Source of the DNA: Serratia rhizosphaerae
GTDB taxonomy: Bacteria > Pseudomonadota > Gammaproteobacteria > Enterobacterales > Enterobacteriaceae
DNA length: 64,000 nt
NCBI RefSeq assembly: GCF_009817885.1
Contig: NZ_CP041764.1
Span: 1,426,001 to 1,490,000 of the forward strand
Reading direction: 5' to 3'
The notes below the pieces were generated by a model that saw only the letters and a program-made list of their open reading frames with translations, had not been told where the DNA came from and made no database searches. A program made the position numbers and the translations under genes. Numbering within the stretch: the stretch's first letter is position 1; each line of letters begins with the position of its first letter. This document shows, piece by piece, positions 51,853-60,408 of this stretch.

Positions 51853-52293
51853 TTAGCTGCTCCGCCGCCAGGCGTGGTTGCGTTCTTCAAACACCAGTTT
51901 ATCCATCGAGTTGGCAACGCCCGCCTGCGCCAGCATCCGCAAGCAGGCGCCAACCCGGCTGCTTTCGTTGACGGATTCCAGATACAGCATGCGCAACATC
52001 ACGTCTGTCATACGCGGTAAGCTGCTCTGCGCCTTTTCCCAGCGGGCGACCGTTTGCACATCGACCCCCAGCAGGTCCGCCAGCGCCTTCTGCGACATAT
52101 TCATTTCCACCCGCAAGAAGCGGATTTCATCCGCCTGCAACGGGCGCTCGCACGCCACCAGCGCCCGGGCAATGGAGCGATGCAATCCCGTGACGTCCTC
52201 AATGCTGATGTAGATTTCACCCTCGATCTCTGACTGATGAACGCCATTCGCCAGCCAAATCGTATTCAAACCGCTTTCGATATAGTGATACAC
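51853..52293 (-). CDS. HTH antitoxin of a DUF4258 toxin-antitoxin pair
   Basis: 146 residues, GTG start at 52293 with AGGA 9 nt upstream. N-terminal 45 residues (WLANGVHQSEIEGEIYISIEDVTG) form a small beta-rich domain; XRE-like HTH at about 57-95 (EIRFLRVEMNMSQKALADLLGVDVQTVARWEKA); C-terminal helices after. Resembles the YiaG/COG2944 antitoxin type. Second in the operon, 13 nt after the DUF4258 gene; toxin-first order as in higBA and mqsRA. Likely represses from the 34-bp palindrome. Confidence 0.72.
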   Translation of the reverse strand: MYHYIESGLNTIWLANGVHQSEIEGEIYISIEDVTGLHRSIARALVACERPLQADEIRFLRVEMNMSQKALADLLGVDVQTVARWEKAQSSLPRMTDVMLRMLYLESVNESSRVGACLRMLAQAGVANSMDKLVFEERNHAWRRSS

Positions 52294-52306
52294 CGTTGTT
52301 TCCTCG

Positions 52307-52648
52307 CTAATGGATCATCACCGTCACCACCAAGGCGGCGGGATCGCTTACCACCCGTTTCAACACCACGACTACCTCTATCCGCTCGCCGGCAGCCACG
52401 CCGAGCATATTCAGCTTCCAGTCGCCCGCCGGCGTCAGATGGGGCAGCTCGGTAAAGCGGCTGTGGCGGCTGCTGAGTACCGCCAGAATTTGCCGCAGCG
52501 ATATCCGCCGCTCCGCCATCCGCTGCCGGGCATGGGCGCTTAACAGAATACGCTCGGTATGCGATGTCGCCAGCTGCTGCAACAGCCTTTTGGCCGCCGC
52601 AGGACGCAGAGGAAATTCGCTGATGTTGTCAGGGGGTATAAAATCCAT
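52307..52648 (-). CDS. DUF4258 putative toxin
   Basis: 113 residues from ATG 52648 (MDFIPPDNISEF), with AGGTGAT 4-10 nt upstream. Centre LLSAHARQRMAERRISLRQILAVLSS and the following strands KLNMLGVAAGERIEVVVVLKRV match the DUF4258 domain, a small alpha-beta fold found in toxin positions. The conserved H-x-R-x-R-M-x-x-R-x-I block is intact. Activity (for example RNase) is not proven for the family as far as I know. An earlier ATG at 52678 lies inside the operator and is not used. Confidence 0.72.
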   Translation of the reverse strand: MDFIPPDNISEFPLRPAAAKRLLQQLATSHTERILLSAHARQRMAERRISLRQILAVLSSRHSRFTELPHLTPAGDWKLNMLGVAAGERIEVVVVLKRVVSDPAALVVTVMIH

Positions 52649-52654
52649 TTTATC

Positions 52655-52688
52655 ACCTGTCAATTTGATAGCTATCATTTTGACAGGT
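52655..52688. promoter_or_regulatory. 34-bp palindromic operator of the DUF4258/HTH cassette
   Basis: Outer arms ACCTGTCAA (52655-52663) and TTGACAGGT (52680-52688), inner perfect TGATAGCTATCA (52666-52677), two unpaired positions only. It overlaps the toxin's ribosome binding site, so a bound protein would block initiation of transcription or translation. Confidence 0.78.
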
Positions 52689-52738
52689 TAATCAGGCGCA
52701 GACAAGCGTGTTACACAATTAACGCGAAGAGAAAAGCC

Positions 52739-52764
52739 AGAGGGCGGAGCACGCTCCGCCCTCT
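52739..52764 (-). terminator. hpa operon terminator
   Basis: Perfect stem AGAGGGCGGAG / CTCCGCCCTCT (11 bp, CACG loop) followed on the minus strand by GGCTTTTCTC, 23 nt after the hpaC stop. Separates hpaBC from the toxin gene. Confidence 0.85.
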
Positions 52765-52786
52765 GCAGGCATCGGCGCAGGATAGT

Positions 52787-53302
52787 TTATGCCAGCGCCG
52801 CCATCTGGTGCATCACCGGGTGGAAGTTGCGTTTAAAGTAGATCAGGCCGTGACCGCCGTCGCTGAGCGCAATCTGCTTGATCTCCACCAGATACACCTG
52901 ATGGGTGCCGACGCTCTGTACCTGAGTGATCTCCCCTTCCAGGCTCGCCAGCGTGTGGCGCAGCATCGGCTGACCGAGCGCGCCGGTCTGCCACTCTTCC
53001 AGCCGGAAGCGGTCTTCCATGCAGACGTCGGTCATGCCAGCAAAGTGGCGCGCCATCATCTCCTGCTCATGGTTCAGCACGTTGACGCACAGCCGGCCGT
53101 TTTCCTGAAATACCGGGTTCATCGCGCTGTTGCGGTTGATACACACCATCAGCGACGGCGGCGTATCGGTCACCGAACAGACCGCGGTGGCGGTAATGCC
53201 GCAGCGCCCCGCCGGGCCGTTGGTGGTGACGATATTCACCGCCGCCGACAGGCTGGCCATCGCATCGCGAAAGCGCAGCCGGTGTTCATTTTCCTGAGAC
53301 AT
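52787..53302 (-). CDS. hpaC: 4-hydroxyphenylacetate 3-monooxygenase, flavin reductase component
   Basis: Supplies reduced FAD to HpaB using NADH. 171 codons, flavin reductase-like fold. GICG-type segment GPAGRCGITATAVCSVTDTPPSLMVCIN near 36-63 and C-terminal GLIYFKRNFHPV. Start ATG 53302 (MSQENEHRLRF) with GGAGGAGG 6 nt upstream. Follows hpaB by 19 nt. Length equals E. coli HpaC (170 aa). Confidence 0.96.
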   Translation of the reverse strand: MSQENEHRLRFRDAMASLSAAVNIVTTNGPAGRCGITATAVCSVTDTPPSLMVCINRNSAMNPVFQENGRLCVNVLNHEQEMMARHFAGMTDVCMEDRFRLEEWQTGALGQPMLRHTLASLEGEITQVQSVGTHQVYLVEIKQIALSDGGHGLIYFKRNFHPVMHQMAALA

Positions 53303-53321
53303 AGCAACCTCCTCCAAAAAA

Positions 53322-54884
53322 TCATTTCAGCAAGTTATTCAGCTGATTAATATCATCATTGTTATGCAGGTGCGGCACCGTCCAGCCGTTCTGATCGTAG
53401 TCGGACAGACACTTGTCGACCATCTGCATCATCTGATCCATGGTGCCGGATCCCTGTGCGTGGCGCAGGCACTGCAGGCGGATCTCATCTTGGCTGCCGG
53501 CATAGTTGATCTCATACAGCTCGTGGCGGCCGCCGAATTCGCTGCCGATCGCATCCCACATCAGCTTCAGGATCTTGATGCGTTCCACATGATCCATGCC
53601 GTTGGATCCGCGCACGTACTGCGCCAGGTACTTGTCGATCGCCGGGTTGTTCATATCACGAACGCTGGACGGCAGGTAAATCAGGCCGCTGGTCACGTTC
53701 TTTTCGATAATATGCTTCACCTTGGTGTAGGCCATCGGCGCCATCACGCGGTAAGTCTGCAGCGCGGCGGAATCCGGCAGATAGGCGCCGTTCTCCCACT
53801 GGGTGGCTTCGGCGCACATCGCGTCGCTCAGCGACCAGAACAGGTTGCGCCAGGCCACCACTTCTCCCAGATCGGCCTGCACGCCGCGGAACTCCAACAC
53901 GCCGGTGCAGCCCAGGCTCTTTTGCAGCAACGCGGTGATAAAGTCCATCTTCACCGCCAGACGCACGCAGGCCTGCAGCGGGAACAGACGGGCAAACCCG
54001 CCCTGGGTGCTCCAGCGGCGACAGCGGTCGAAATCGCGGTAAATCAGTACGTTCTCCCACGGGATCAGCACATGGTCCATCACCAGAATAGCATCGTTTT
54101 CGTCAAAGCGACTGGAGAGCGGGTAATCGAACGGCGATCCGGTGGCGCCGGCGGCCAGCTCATACGAGGCGCGGGAAATCAGCTTCACCCCTTCGGCGTC
54201 CATCGGCGCGACGAACATCAGCGCGAAGTCCGGGTTATCGCCCATCACCTGCGCCGAGCCGAAGCCGATAAAGTTGTAGTGGGTCAGCGCCGAGTTGGTG
54301 GCAACCACCTTGGCGCCGCTGACGATGATGCCGGCGTCGGTCTCTTTCTCTACCTTGATAAACACGTCTTTCACCTCGTTGACCGGCTTATGACGGTCGA
54401 TCGGCGGGTTGACGATGGCGTGGTTGAAGTACAGGCCGGTTTCCTGAATCCGCTGATACCAGTTGCGGGCATTGTCGGCGAACTGGCCGTAAAACTCGGG
54501 ATAGGCCCCCAGCGCACAGCCGAACGCCGCCTTATAGTCCGGGGTGCGTCCCATCCAGCCGTAGCTCTGACGCGACCAGTCGGCGATGGCGTCGCGCTGC
54601 TGGCGCATCTCTTCCGGGCTGCGGGCATAGCGGAAAAACTTATGGGTATAGCCGCCGTTACCGGTGTCGGTGCCCCAGCACAGGCGGTCATGGCTGGCCG
54701 GATCGTGCAGCGCGTCATACAGCTGGCCGACGGACGCGGCGGCGTTGCGGAACGCCGGATGGGTGGTGATATCCTTGACCCGCTCGCCGTAAATATAGAT
54801 TTCACGGCCGTCCTGCAGGCTTTTCAGGTATTCAGCGCCGGTGAACGGGCGTTTATTGTCAGCGCGGAAGTCTTCTGGTTTCAT
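53322..54884 (-). CDS. hpaB: 4-hydroxyphenylacetate 3-monooxygenase, oxygenase component
   Basis: FADH2-dependent hydroxylase converting 4-hydroxyphenylacetate to 3,4-dihydroxyphenylacetate; also acts on other phenols in E. coli. 520 residues as in E. coli HpaB. Start ATG 54884 (MKPEDFRADNKRPFTG) with GAGGGG upstream. Key segments: RTPDYKAAFGCALG near 100-115, HAIVNPPIDRHKP near 142-155, TGSPFDYPLSSRFDENDAILVMDHVLIPWENV near 245-275, GRHELYEINYAGSQDE near 460. Confidence 0.97.
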   Translation of the reverse strand: MKPEDFRADNKRPFTGAEYLKSLQDGREIYIYGERVKDITTHPAFRNAAASVGQLYDALHDPASHDRLCWGTDTGNGGYTHKFFRYARSPEEMRQQRDAIADWSRQSYGWMGRTPDYKAAFGCALGAYPEFYGQFADNARNWYQRIQETGLYFNHAIVNPPIDRHKPVNEVKDVFIKVEKETDAGIIVSGAKVVATNSALTHYNFIGFGSAQVMGDNPDFALMFVAPMDAEGVKLISRASYELAAGATGSPFDYPLSSRFDENDAILVMDHVLIPWENVLIYRDFDRCRRWSTQGGFARLFPLQACVRLAVKMDFITALLQKSLGCTGVLEFRGVQADLGEVVAWRNLFWSLSDAMCAEATQWENGAYLPDSAALQTYRVMAPMAYTKVKHIIEKNVTSGLIYLPSSVRDMNNPAIDKYLAQYVRGSNGMDHVERIKILKLMWDAIGSEFGGRHELYEINYAGSQDEIRLQCLRHAQGSGTMDQMMQMVDKCLSDYDQNGWTVPHLHNNDDINQLNNLLK

Positions 54885-55074
54885 CGGGTGCCCCTCGTAA
54901 TCGGTATTTTCACGGCCGCAGTGCGGCATATTGTTAAAATAATGTTTTCTTTTGGTTGCTTAATTGAAGACCCCAACGCCGGTTTCGAGAAGAGACTTTT
55001 GCGGCAATCGTCGGTACTTTTCAGAGGGGAGTGCCGCTTTCGCGGCAAACTGTGATCCAGGCGGTATTCCGCCG

Positions 55075-55971
55075 TTATGACAGGGCGTGTTGCGCGGCGC
55101 GATAGCGGCTCGGCGAGCAGCCTTCCAGCCGGTTGAAAAAGCGGGCGAAGTAGGCCGGGTCCTTGAATCCCAGGCTGTAGGCGGTCTCATGCACCGTGCA
55201 GGCGCTGAACAGCAGCAGGCGCTTGGCCTCGCGCAGCAGCCGGTCGAAAATCAACCGTTTCGGCGAGCGGTTGGCGAAGCGCCGGCACAGATCATTGAGC
55301 CGCGATTCGGTCACCCCCAGCGCCTGGGCATATTCCGGCACCGGCAGATGCTCGCGGAAGCGTTCGTCCACCATCTTGTTGAAACGCTGGAACAGCTTCA
55401 GCTCGCCGCGCACGCCGGTGGCCGCCGAATCCTCCAGCGCGGTATTGCGCAGCAACAGGGTGAACACCGCCTGCGCCAGCAGCGTCAGCGTCTGTTCGCG
55501 CCCCGCCAGCCCGGCGGAAAACTCGCGGCGGATCAGCGCCCAGTAGTGACTGAGCGCCGCCAGCTCCTGCGGCGCGCTCGCCAGCGACATGCAGATGCCG
55601 GGCATATCCAGCGCCAGATTGCTGCCGGGGTACAGCCGCTCCAGCAGCAGCCAGATCAGCTCCTGACGCACCGTCAGCACATGGCCGTCGCTGTCCGGCT
55701 CGGTGAAAAAGGCGTGGGGCACCGACGGCGGCGTCAGGATAAACAGCGGCGCCTGCACCGAATAGTGCTGGTCGTCCAGCTGCAGCTCGATCTTGCCGGT
55801 CTCCAGAAAGTGCAGCTGGAAAAAGCAGTCATGCCAGTGCACCTGCATATCGCGGCCGAAAAACGCCGCCAGCCCGGCAAAGGTTTCATAATGCACATCG
55901 TCCGCGGCGTAACGCGCATCGTACTCTTTACAGATATCGATGTTGGCGATAAAGCCGGTACTTTTCTGCAC
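55075..55971 (-). CDS. hpaA: AraC-family activator of hpaBC
   Basis: Regulator that activates hpaBC in response to 4-hydroxyphenylacetate or related acids. 298 residues. N-terminal cupin sensor at about 30-110 (HWHDCFFQLHFLETGKIELQL), C-terminal AraC HTH at about 195-295 (YAQALGVTESRLNDLCRRFANRSPKRLI; TAYSLGFKDPAYFARFFNRLEGCSPSRYR). Start is GTG 55971 with AGGAGAAGGA 4 nt upstream. Between hpaX and hpaB, as in E. coli. A 190-bp gap after it holds the hpaBC promoter. Confidence 0.94.
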   Translation of the reverse strand: MQKSTGFIANIDICKEYDARYAADDVHYETFAGLAAFFGRDMQVHWHDCFFQLHFLETGKIELQLDDQHYSVQAPLFILTPPSVPHAFFTEPDSDGHVLTVRQELIWLLLERLYPGSNLALDMPGICMSLASAPQELAALSHYWALIRREFSAGLAGREQTLTLLAQAVFTLLLRNTALEDSAATGVRGELKLFQRFNKMVDERFREHLPVPEYAQALGVTESRLNDLCRRFANRSPKRLIFDRLLREAKRLLLFSACTVHETAYSLGFKDPAYFARFFNRLEGCSPSRYRAAQHALS

Positions 55972-55988
55972 GTCCTTCTCCTGTGTCG

Positions 55989-57365
55989 TCAGGGGGCAAG
56001 CTCGTCCCCGGTGATCTTGTCATGATTGACGGCGCTGCGCCGCTGCGCGGCGTTCATCGGAATGCGCCACACCAGCAGTGCGCCTATCACCAACAGCCCG
56101 GCGACGAAATACAGCCCGGAGTTGAAGCTGCCGGTCAGATCCTTCAGCCAGCCGATCAGCAACGGGCTGACCGCCGAGCCGATATTGCCGGTGGCGTTGA
56201 TCAGCGCGATCCCCACCGCGCGCGCTTCCAGACTGATGGCGCGATCCGGCGTGGTCCAGAAAATGGCCATCGCGGTAAACGAACCGACCGACGCCATAAT
56301 GATCCCCAGCAGCTGGATCAGGCTATGATGCGTGGCCGACGCCAGCAGCCAGCCGGCGGCGGCAAACAGATACGGCAAGGCGGTATGCCGCTTGCGCTCC
56401 TGCAGCCGATCCGATCGTTTACTCCACCACACCATGCCGGCGATGGTGCAGATCTGCGGGATCGCCGCCAGAATACCGATGACGATATTGCTGCTGTTCT
56501 GGTTAAAGCTTTGCAGGATCTGCGGCGTCCAGATATTGATCGCGCTCAGGGTGTTGGTCAGGCAGAAGTAGGCCAGCGTATACATCAGCACGATCGGCGT
56601 GAACACCTCGCGCCACAGGCTACGCGACGATGTCTGCCGCGGCGCGGCGGCGGCCGTCTGCTGCCGTTTGTCGGCCTCCATCATCGCCTGCAGGCTGCTT
56701 TTCTCCTCGGCGCTCAGCCAATTGGCCTTGGCCGGGGTATCGTCTAGATAGAACCACACCACCACGCCCAGCAGCACCGACGGAATGCCTTCCAGCAGGA
56801 ACAGCCACTGCCAGCCCTTCAGGTTCAGCACGCCGTCCAGCGCCAGAATATAGCCGGACACCAGCGAGCCGATCGCCATGGTGACCGGCATGGCGATCAT
56901 AAACAGCGCGTTGGCGCGGGCGCGGTAATAGGCCGGGAACCAGTAGGTGAGGTACACCAGGATCCCCGGCAGAAAGCCGGCTTCGGTAATGCCGACGATC
57001 ATGCGCAGCACATACAGGCTGGTCGGCCCGGTGGCGAACAGCGTACAGGTGGAGGCGATGCCCCACAGCACCATAATGGTGGCGATCCAGCGCCGCGCGC
57101 CGACGATGCTTAGCATGATGTTGCTGGGAATGCCGAAAATCACATAGGTGACGTAAAACAGCGTCGCCGCCAGGCCGAACATGGTGGAACTGAGGCCCAG
57201 ATCCTGCCCCATGGTCAGGCCGGCGAAGCCGATGTTGATACGGTCGAGAAACGAGAAGACAAACAGAATAAACAGAAACACGATCAGACGCCGAAACAGC
57301 TTGTTAATCACCGACTGCTCGGCGGCGCTCTGCGCTTTATGCGGCTGCGAATCGACCTGGTTCAT
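55989..57365 (-). CDS. hpaX: 4-hydroxyphenylacetate permease
   Basis: MFS importer of the anion:cation symporter (ACS) group, inner membrane, 458 residues (same as E. coli HpaX). 12 TM helices. Motif FSFLDRINIGFAG at about 38-50 and PGILVYLTYWFPAYYRARANALF near 143-165 are group hallmarks. Basic N-terminus with KAQSAAEQSVINKL. In the hpa operon, between the lower pathway and hpaA. Nothing unusual. Confidence 0.95.
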   Translation of the reverse strand: MNQVDSQPHKAQSAAEQSVINKLFRRLIVFLFILFVFSFLDRINIGFAGLTMGQDLGLSSTMFGLAATLFYVTYVIFGIPSNIMLSIVGARRWIATIMVLWGIASTCTLFATGPTSLYVLRMIVGITEAGFLPGILVYLTYWFPAYYRARANALFMIAMPVTMAIGSLVSGYILALDGVLNLKGWQWLFLLEGIPSVLLGVVVWFYLDDTPAKANWLSAEEKSSLQAMMEADKRQQTAAAAPRQTSSRSLWREVFTPIVLMYTLAYFCLTNTLSAINIWTPQILQSFNQNSSNIVIGILAAIPQICTIAGMVWWSKRSDRLQERKRHTALPYLFAAAGWLLASATHHSLIQLLGIIMASVGSFTAMAIFWTTPDRAISLEARAVGIALINATGNIGSAVSPLLIGWLKDLTGSFNSGLYFVAGLLVIGALLVWRIPMNAAQRRSAVNHDKITGDELAP

Positions 57366-57376
57366 GATGGCTCCGA

Positions 57377-58171
57377 TTAATAGACGCCCGGGGCATCGCC
57401 CTGCGCCGTTCCCGCTTTAAACTCGGCGGCCAGTTTCTCCGCCGCCCGCGCCAGCAGGGTGGTATCGACGCCCACCGCCACAAACAGCGCGCCGCACGCC
57501 AGATAGTGGCGCGCCAGATCCGCCTGCGCCATCAGAATACCCGGCGCTTTACCGGCGGCGCGGATGCGCGCGATGGCGTCATCGATGGTCTGCTGCACCT
57601 CCGGGTGCTGCGGGTTGCCGGCAAAGCCCATATCGGCGCTCAGATCCGCCGGGCCGATAAACACCCCGTCCACTCCGTCGACCTGCAAAATATCGTCCAG
57701 ATTGCTGACCGCCTCGCGGGTTTCAATCTGCACCAGCACGCACATTTGCGCATCGGCGTCATGCAGGTAGTTCGGCACCCGGTTCCAGCGTGAGGCCCGC
57801 GCCAGCGCGCTGCCGACGCCGCGTATACCGTGCGGAGGATAGCGCGTGGCGCGCACCGCCGCGCGCGCCTGTTCGGCGTTCTGGATCATCGGGATCAGCA
57901 GCGTCTGCGCCCCCACGTCAAGCAGCTGTTTGATCACCACCGGATCGTTCCACGGCGGGCGCACCACCGGATGACTCGGGTACGGCGCCGTCGCCTGCAG
58001 CTGGCCGAGCACCGTCTGCACGTTGTTGGGCGCATGTTCGCCGTCGATCAGCAGCCAGTCGAAACCGGCTCCGGCCAGCAGCTCGGCGCTGTAGCTGCTG
58101 CACAGGCCGAGCCACAGGCCGATCTGCGGGCGCTTTTCCTGCAGCGCCTGTTTGAAGGTATTGATAAGCAT
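57377..58171 (-). CDS. hpaI: 4-hydroxy-2-oxoheptanedioate aldolase
   Basis: Class II aldolase that splits 4-hydroxy-2-oxoheptane-1,7-dioate to pyruvate and succinate semialdehyde, last pathway step. 264 residues. HpcH/HpaI family: GLCSSYSAELLAGAGFDWLLIDGEHAPN near 22-49 (His45 as base), VQIETREAVSNLDDIL near 147, VFIGPADLSADMGF near 170. Ends PGVY. Ordered metal ligands Glu and Asp are present in those motifs. 21 nt after hpaH. Confidence 0.96.
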   Translation of the reverse strand: MLINTFKQALQEKRPQIGLWLGLCSSYSAELLAGAGFDWLLIDGEHAPNNVQTVLGQLQATAPYPSHPVVRPPWNDPVVIKQLLDVGAQTLLIPMIQNAEQARAAVRATRYPPHGIRGVGSALARASRWNRVPNYLHDADAQMCVLVQIETREAVSNLDDILQVDGVDGVFIGPADLSADMGFAGNPQHPEVQQTIDDAIARIRAAGKAPGILMAQADLARHYLACGALFVAVGVDTTLLARAAEKLAAEFKAGTAQGDAPGVY

Positions 58172-58192
58172 CGCGTTCTCCCCTGGCCGCCG

Positions 58193-58996
58193 TTACACAA
58201 AGCGGCAGCTGATGCAGCCCATCGGGCCGTAATCCACGTGGAAGGTATCGCCGCGCCGCGCCGCCACCGGGCGGGTAAACGAGCCGCCGAGAATAATCTG
58301 CCCGGCCTCCAGCTCGACGTCGTGCGGAAACAGTTTATTCGCCAGCCAGGCCACGCCGTTGGCCGGGTGGTTCAGTACCGCGGCGGCGACGCCGGACTCT
58401 TCAATCACCCCGTTGCGATACAGCAGTGCGCTTATCCAGCGCAGATCCAGCGCATCCGGCTTGATCGGCCGGCCGCCCATCACCACGCCGGCGTTGGCGG
58501 CGTTATCGGAAATGGTGTCGAACACCTTGCGCGGGCGCTGGGTTTCCGGGTCGACGTTGTGGCAGCGCGCGTCGATAATCTCCAGCGCCGGAATCACGTA
58601 GTCGGTGGCGTTATACACGTCAAACAGCGTGCAGTTCGGCCCGCGCAGCGGTTTGGCCAGTACAAACGCCAGCTCCACCTCGACCCGCGGCACGATAAAG
58701 CGGTCGACGGGAATATCGCTGCCTTCGTTGAAGAACATATCATCCAGCAATGCGCCGTAGTCCGGCTCGGTGATCTGCGAGCTGACCTGCATGGCGCGCG
58801 AGGTCAGGCCAATCTTGTGCCCTTTCAGCGTCCGCCCTTCGGCGATCTTCAGTTCCACCCACTGGCGCTGAATGGCGTAGGCGTCCTCAATGGTGATCTC
58901 CGGATGATCGATCGACAGCGCGCGGATCTGCTCTCGGTTTTGCTCCGCCTGATGCAAGCGTTGTACCGCACGGCTCAACAGGTTTTTATCCAGCAT
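58193..58996 (-). CDS. hpaH: 2-oxo-hept-4-ene-1,7-dioate hydratase
   Basis: Hydrates 2-oxo-hept-4-ene-1,7-dioate to 4-hydroxy-2-oxoheptanedioate. 267 residues as in E. coli. Related to MhpD hydratases; GHKIGLTSRAMQ near 61, EVELAFVLAKPL near 107 (E-x-E metal ligands), PALEIIDARCHN near 135, GGSFTRPVAARRGDTFHVDYG near 237. Operon position between hpaF and hpaI matches E. coli. Confidence 0.96.
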   Translation of the reverse strand: MLDKNLLSRAVQRLHQAEQNREQIRALSIDHPEITIEDAYAIQRQWVELKIAEGRTLKGHKIGLTSRAMQVSSQITEPDYGALLDDMFFNEGSDIPVDRFIVPRVEVELAFVLAKPLRGPNCTLFDVYNATDYVIPALEIIDARCHNVDPETQRPRKVFDTISDNAANAGVVMGGRPIKPDALDLRWISALLYRNGVIEESGVAAAVLNHPANGVAWLANKLFPHDVELEAGQIILGGSFTRPVAARRGDTFHVDYGPMGCISCRFV

Positions 58997-59006
58997 TTAC
59001 CACCTC

Positions 59007-59393
59007 TCAGGATTGACGGAACAGCGCGTGAACATTGTTCTGTTTGTAATTCAGCACCGGGTCCAGCTCTTCCATGGTGAAAGAGAGCGCCAGGTAGCGG
59101 CTGGCCGTCAGCGCGGCAAAGTGTTCTTTAATCAGCGCAAACAGCATCTCGCCCACCTGCTGCCGGCTCTCCAGGCTGCGGCCGTGGCCGATTTTCAGCG
59201 TCATATGCACAAAGGCGTAATCCTGCTTGCCGTCGGCCATCTGCCAGGTGTCCAGCCAGATGGCGCGGCTGCGCACGCCGCCGAGCGGAAAGATGCCGGT
59301 GTCCGCCAGCGCCTGATTCACCTTGGCGAACAGCGCGGGCAGCTGCGCCTGCTCGCGGATATTGTCGGTACATTCAGCGTAAAAATGGGGCAT
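59007..59393 (-). CDS. hpaF: 5-carboxymethyl-2-hydroxymuconate delta-isomerase
   Basis: Tautomerase-superfamily enzyme that isomerises 5-carboxymethyl-2-hydroxymuconate. 128 residues. Pro immediately after the initiator Met (MPHFYAEC) is the catalytic base once Met is removed; Arg residues in GVRSRAIW near 42 fit the substrate site. Length near the E. coli 126. Located between hpaD and hpaH. Confidence 0.95.
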   Translation of the reverse strand: MPHFYAECTDNIREQAQLPALFAKVNQALADTGIFPLGGVRSRAIWLDTWQMADGKQDYAFVHMTLKIGHGRSLESRQQVGEMLFALIKEHFAALTASRYLALSFTMEELDPVLNYKQNNVHALFRQS

Positions 59394-59402
59394 GGCTTTA
59401 CC

Positions 59403-60260
59403 TCAGACTTCAGCGGGAAGCGGGAACACGGCGTTGACCTGCCCGGTGCCGGAACTGGCGAACAGCGGGGTGATAAACTCCACCTTGCCGTCATACTTGT
59501 CCCAGCCGAGCAGTCCCAGCAGCATCACGGTGTCGTGCATATTGCCCTCGCCGTAGCAGTAATCGGCGTACTCCGGCAGCATTTCGCAGAACTCGCGGAA
59601 GCGCCCCTCGGCCCACAGTTTCACCACCCGCTCGTCCATCTGCTGGTCAAACTGGCGGGTGTAGCTGTTCATGCCCTCTTCGGCGCGCTGGTCGTCGATA
59701 AAACGGTGCGACAGCGAGCCGCTGGCGAGCACCGCCACGGTGCCGTCATAGTTTTCGATCGCGGTTTTGATCGCTTCCCCCAGCCGGCGGCTGTCGGCGA
59801 AGTCGTGCACGGTGCAGAAGGCGGAGATCGACACCACTTTAAAGTGGCGATCGCTGTTCATATAGCGCATCGGCACCAGCGTGCCATACTCCAGCTTCAG
59901 GCTGGGAATATCGTGCGCCTTGGCGCGTACGCCGAGCTTGCAGGCCTCATCGGCGATCATCTGCCCCAGCTGCGGATTGCCGTCGTACTCGTAGCTCATA
60001 TCGCGGATAAAGTGCGGCAGTTCGTTACTGGTGTAGACGCCGGCGAAATGGTCGCTGCAGTTGATGTGGTAGGCGCTGTTCACCAGCCAGTGGGTATCGA
60101 ACACGATAATGGTGTCGACGCCCATTTCTCGGCAGCGCGCGCCGATCTCCCTGTGGCCGTCGATCGCCCCCTGGCGGCAGCCGTGGTTTTTTCCCGGCAG
60201 TTCAGACAGATACATCGACGGCACATGCGTAATCTTTGCGGCTAACGCTAACTTACCCAT
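59403..60260 (-). CDS. hpaD: 3,4-dihydroxyphenylacetate 2,3-dioxygenase
   Basis: Extradiol ring-cleavage enzyme (homoprotocatechuate 2,3-dioxygenase), of the LigB-like type III class. 285 residues from ATG 60260 (MGKLALAAKITHVPSMYLSE), with AGGAGG 5 nt upstream. Fe ligand His in THVPSMY, HGCRQGAIDGH near 28-38, TIIVFDTHWLV near 58-68, SGSLSHRFID near 186. Downstream of a large stem-loop that separates it from hpaE. Confidence 0.95.
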   Translation of the reverse strand: MGKLALAAKITHVPSMYLSELPGKNHGCRQGAIDGHREIGARCREMGVDTIIVFDTHWLVNSAYHINCSDHFAGVYTSNELPHFIRDMSYEYDGNPQLGQMIADEACKLGVRAKAHDIPSLKLEYGTLVPMRYMNSDRHFKVVSISAFCTVHDFADSRRLGEAIKTAIENYDGTVAVLASGSLSHRFIDDQRAEEGMNSYTRQFDQQMDERVVKLWAEGRFREFCEMLPEYADYCYGEGNMHDTVMLLGLLGWDKYDGKVEFITPLFASSGTGQVNAVFPLPAEV

Positions 60261-60281
60261 AAGTCCTCCTATCCCCTTCAT

Positions 60282-60367
60282 CTTTCGAATTGCCGCGTTG
60301 TTGGCTGCCTGCGGCTGTGCGGCCCATCCATGGGCTTCCCCCTCACGGGGCCGCGGCAATCCGAAAG
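60282..60367. repeat. large stem-loop between hpaE and hpaD
   Basis: Arms CTTTCGAATTGCCGCG (60282-60297) and CGCGGCAATCCGAAAG (60352-60367) pair over 16 positions with a single A/C mismatch. The loop contains an inner hairpin GCCCAT-CC-ATGGGC. It sits in a 148-nt gap inside an otherwise tightly packed operon. Could be a mobile palindromic element or an RNA processing or stabilising structure. I do not recognise the family; it is not the ERIC-like repeat. Confidence 0.75.
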
Positions 60368-60408
60368 CGATTGGGTATAGTCCTGTTTTTAATTCAAAAA
60401 CATGAGGC

